DNA from: DASYHQ01 sp038223165
Lineage (GTDB): Bacteria > Planctomycetota > Phycisphaerae > Tepidisphaerales > Tepidisphaeraceae
Assembly (NCBI GenBank): GCA_038223165.1
Contig: JBBRHE010000032.1
Span: forward strand, 1-23,374
Direction: 5' to 3'
DNA: 23,374 nucleotides
The notes below the pieces were generated by a model. The model searched no databases, was not told where the DNA came from, and was given only the letters and a program-made list of their open reading frames with translations. The translations under genes were made by a program, and so were the position numbers. How positions within the stretch are numbered: position 1 is the first letter of the stretch; every line of letters begins with the position of its first letter. Below are positions 22,387-23,374 of the stretch, in pieces.

Positions 22387-22738
22387 TGTCCATCAGTGCT
22401 CAGTTTGTTGCACGTTTTCTAAAATTTCGCAGGCGACCCCGATGTTGTCTGTCGAATGTCCCGGCGCGCGGTATAGTGTCTCGGGTGTGGCCTTTGGACG
22501 CTAACACAGTTGTAAGCGTGTCGTGCGGATTGTCGTCTGGTTAGGACTAATAGCCGGTACGCCGATCAACAACGAACTACAGGTGTTGCGGCGGCTACTA
22601 TTGAGAATCGAATCACCGCTTTTGCTCAGGACTTACCTGAAAAAGTTGTACGGATTCGGTTAAAACGAGTAACGGAAGATGATTTCGGGTTGGCCCGGGG
22701 CTAGTATTGCCGACCCTTCCAAGAAGCGAGTTCTGCTT
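22387..22738. other. 350-base gap between tRNA and efflux adaptor gene
   Basis: No gene is seen. TATAGT at 22472-22477 could be a -10 element, with only weak -35 candidates upstream (for example TGTCGA at 22450-22455). If used, it would give a leader of about 255 nt before the adaptor gene. I see no recognisable riboswitch, terminator or repeat in it. Confidence 0.4.
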
Positions 22739-23374
22739 ATGCAACGTTTTCTCTCGGCAACTTTGTTCCAACGTCCGATACTGACCAGTCGGTTTTGCGG
22801 AGTACTCGCCGTCGCCGCGCTGGCGGGCTGTGGTAAGGAAGCCCCACCGGCGGTGATGGAAATGCCACCGACGTCGGTGACCACCATCGCTGCGGTCGCC
22901 GCCGATGTGCCGGTCTATCTTGACGAGATCGGCAAGACGGTCGCGCTCAACGAAGTGTCGATCGTGCCACAGGTGGGTGGAAAGTTGACGGCCGTCCATG
23001 TGAAGGATGGTGAGGACGTAAAGAAGGGCCAATTGCTCGCCGAGATCGACGCCCGACCGTTCGAGGCGTCGCTGGCGTCAGCCCAGGCGGCGTTGGCCCA
23101 GAGCCAGGCGTCATTGGCGTTGGCAAGTTTGGAATACGATCGTGTCGCGACGCTGCAGGGAACGAACGCCGTCAGCAAGCAGGAGTTCGACCAGCGCAAG
23201 AGCAACGTCGCGATCGCCGAAGCGCAGGTGAAGAGTTCGGAAGCAGCCGTGATGACGGCGTCACTCGACCTGGAGTACACAAAGATCCAATCTCCCATTG
23301 ATGGCCGCGCCGGCGCTTGGTTGGTCGATCCCGGCAACGTGGTCAAGGAGAACGAGGGGTCATTGATTGTCGTC
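22739..23374 (+). CDS. RND efflux periplasmic adaptor lipoprotein (MexA/AcrA family), partial
   Basis: The first 212 codons of the gene are present and it runs off the window end. The protein begins with a lipoprotein signal peptide whose lipobox LAGC puts the lipidated residue at Cys31. It continues TSVTTIAAVAADVPVYLDEIGKT and VGGKLTAVHVKDGEDVKKGQLLAEID, the biotinyl-lipoyl-like half-motif. A long alpha-helical hairpin follows, rich in Ala and Gln (about 104-175). The second half-motif begins at IQSPIDGRAGAWLVDPGNVVKENEG. Such adaptors link an inner-membrane RND pump to an outer-membrane channel; the pump gene should lie just past the window. The ATG at 22739 has only AAGAAG-like sequence upstream. 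Confidence 0.92.
   Translation, partial: MQRFLSATLFQRPILTSRFCGVLAVAALAGCGKEAPPAVMEMPPTSVTTIAAVAADVPVYLDEIGKTVALNEVSIVPQVGGKLTAVHVKDGEDVKKGQLLAEIDARPFEASLASAQAALAQSQASLALASLEYDRVATLQGTNAVSKQEFDQRKSNVAIAEAQVKSSEAAVMTASLDLEYTKIQSPIDGRAGAWLVDPGNVVKENEGSLIVV

Overview
The window (about 60% G+C by eye) looks like a chromosomal segment from a Gram-negative-type bacterium, most probably a planctomycete of the Phycisphaerae/Tepidisphaera kind. That placement is an inference. It rests on the mix of genes (YlbF-family protein, ResB/CcsA cytochrome c maturation, an LPS heptose enzyme, an ActP-type symporter with its DUF485 partner) and on several families of long inverted repeats between genes. I see no phage, insertion sequence with a transposase, CRISPR array or known defence system.

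Layout. 1-206: no gene, but a promoter-like pair followed by a compact hairpin with a T-run (candidate small RNA or terminator). 207-1753: queD (-) and tag (+) diverge, followed by an SRPBCC/AHSA1 protein (-). 1880-2994: 1.1 kb without a gene, holding a nested inverted-repeat element, a second inverted repeat, a 30-bp direct repeat and a small tandem repeat. 2995-6810 (-): DUF485 protein and acetate-type symporter, then a fucose-isomerase-like gene with its own promoter and a perfect palindrome at the predicted start site. 6926-7255 (+): DUF3467 protein. 7364-10866 (-): HldE-like enzyme with swapped domain order, a small disordered protein, a PH-domain membrane protein, an EVE-domain protein and a YlbF-family protein.

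10938-17022 (+) is the core of the window: seven co-directional genes for sulfur assimilation into cysteine. They are a ThiF/MoeB-type activating enzyme, a CysM-type sulfhydrylase, a JAMM peptidase, a two-domain rhodanese, a CysK-type sulfhydrylase, a CysH-type PAPS reductase and a PHP phosphatase that could remove the pAp by-product. The ThiF, CysM and JAMM genes match the sulfur-carrier-protein route of cysteine synthesis (CysO/Mec/CysM in Mycobacterium), yet no carrier protein is encoded and the gaps are too small for one.

17182-22003 (+): ndk with a good promoter, then resB and ccsA of the System II cytochrome c pathway. ccsA is preceded by a 27-bp inverted repeat. 22050-22260 holds a likely decayed polysaccharide deacetylase. 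A CAU-anticodon tRNA (probably Ile2) follows, and the window ends inside an RND efflux adaptor lipoprotein gene.
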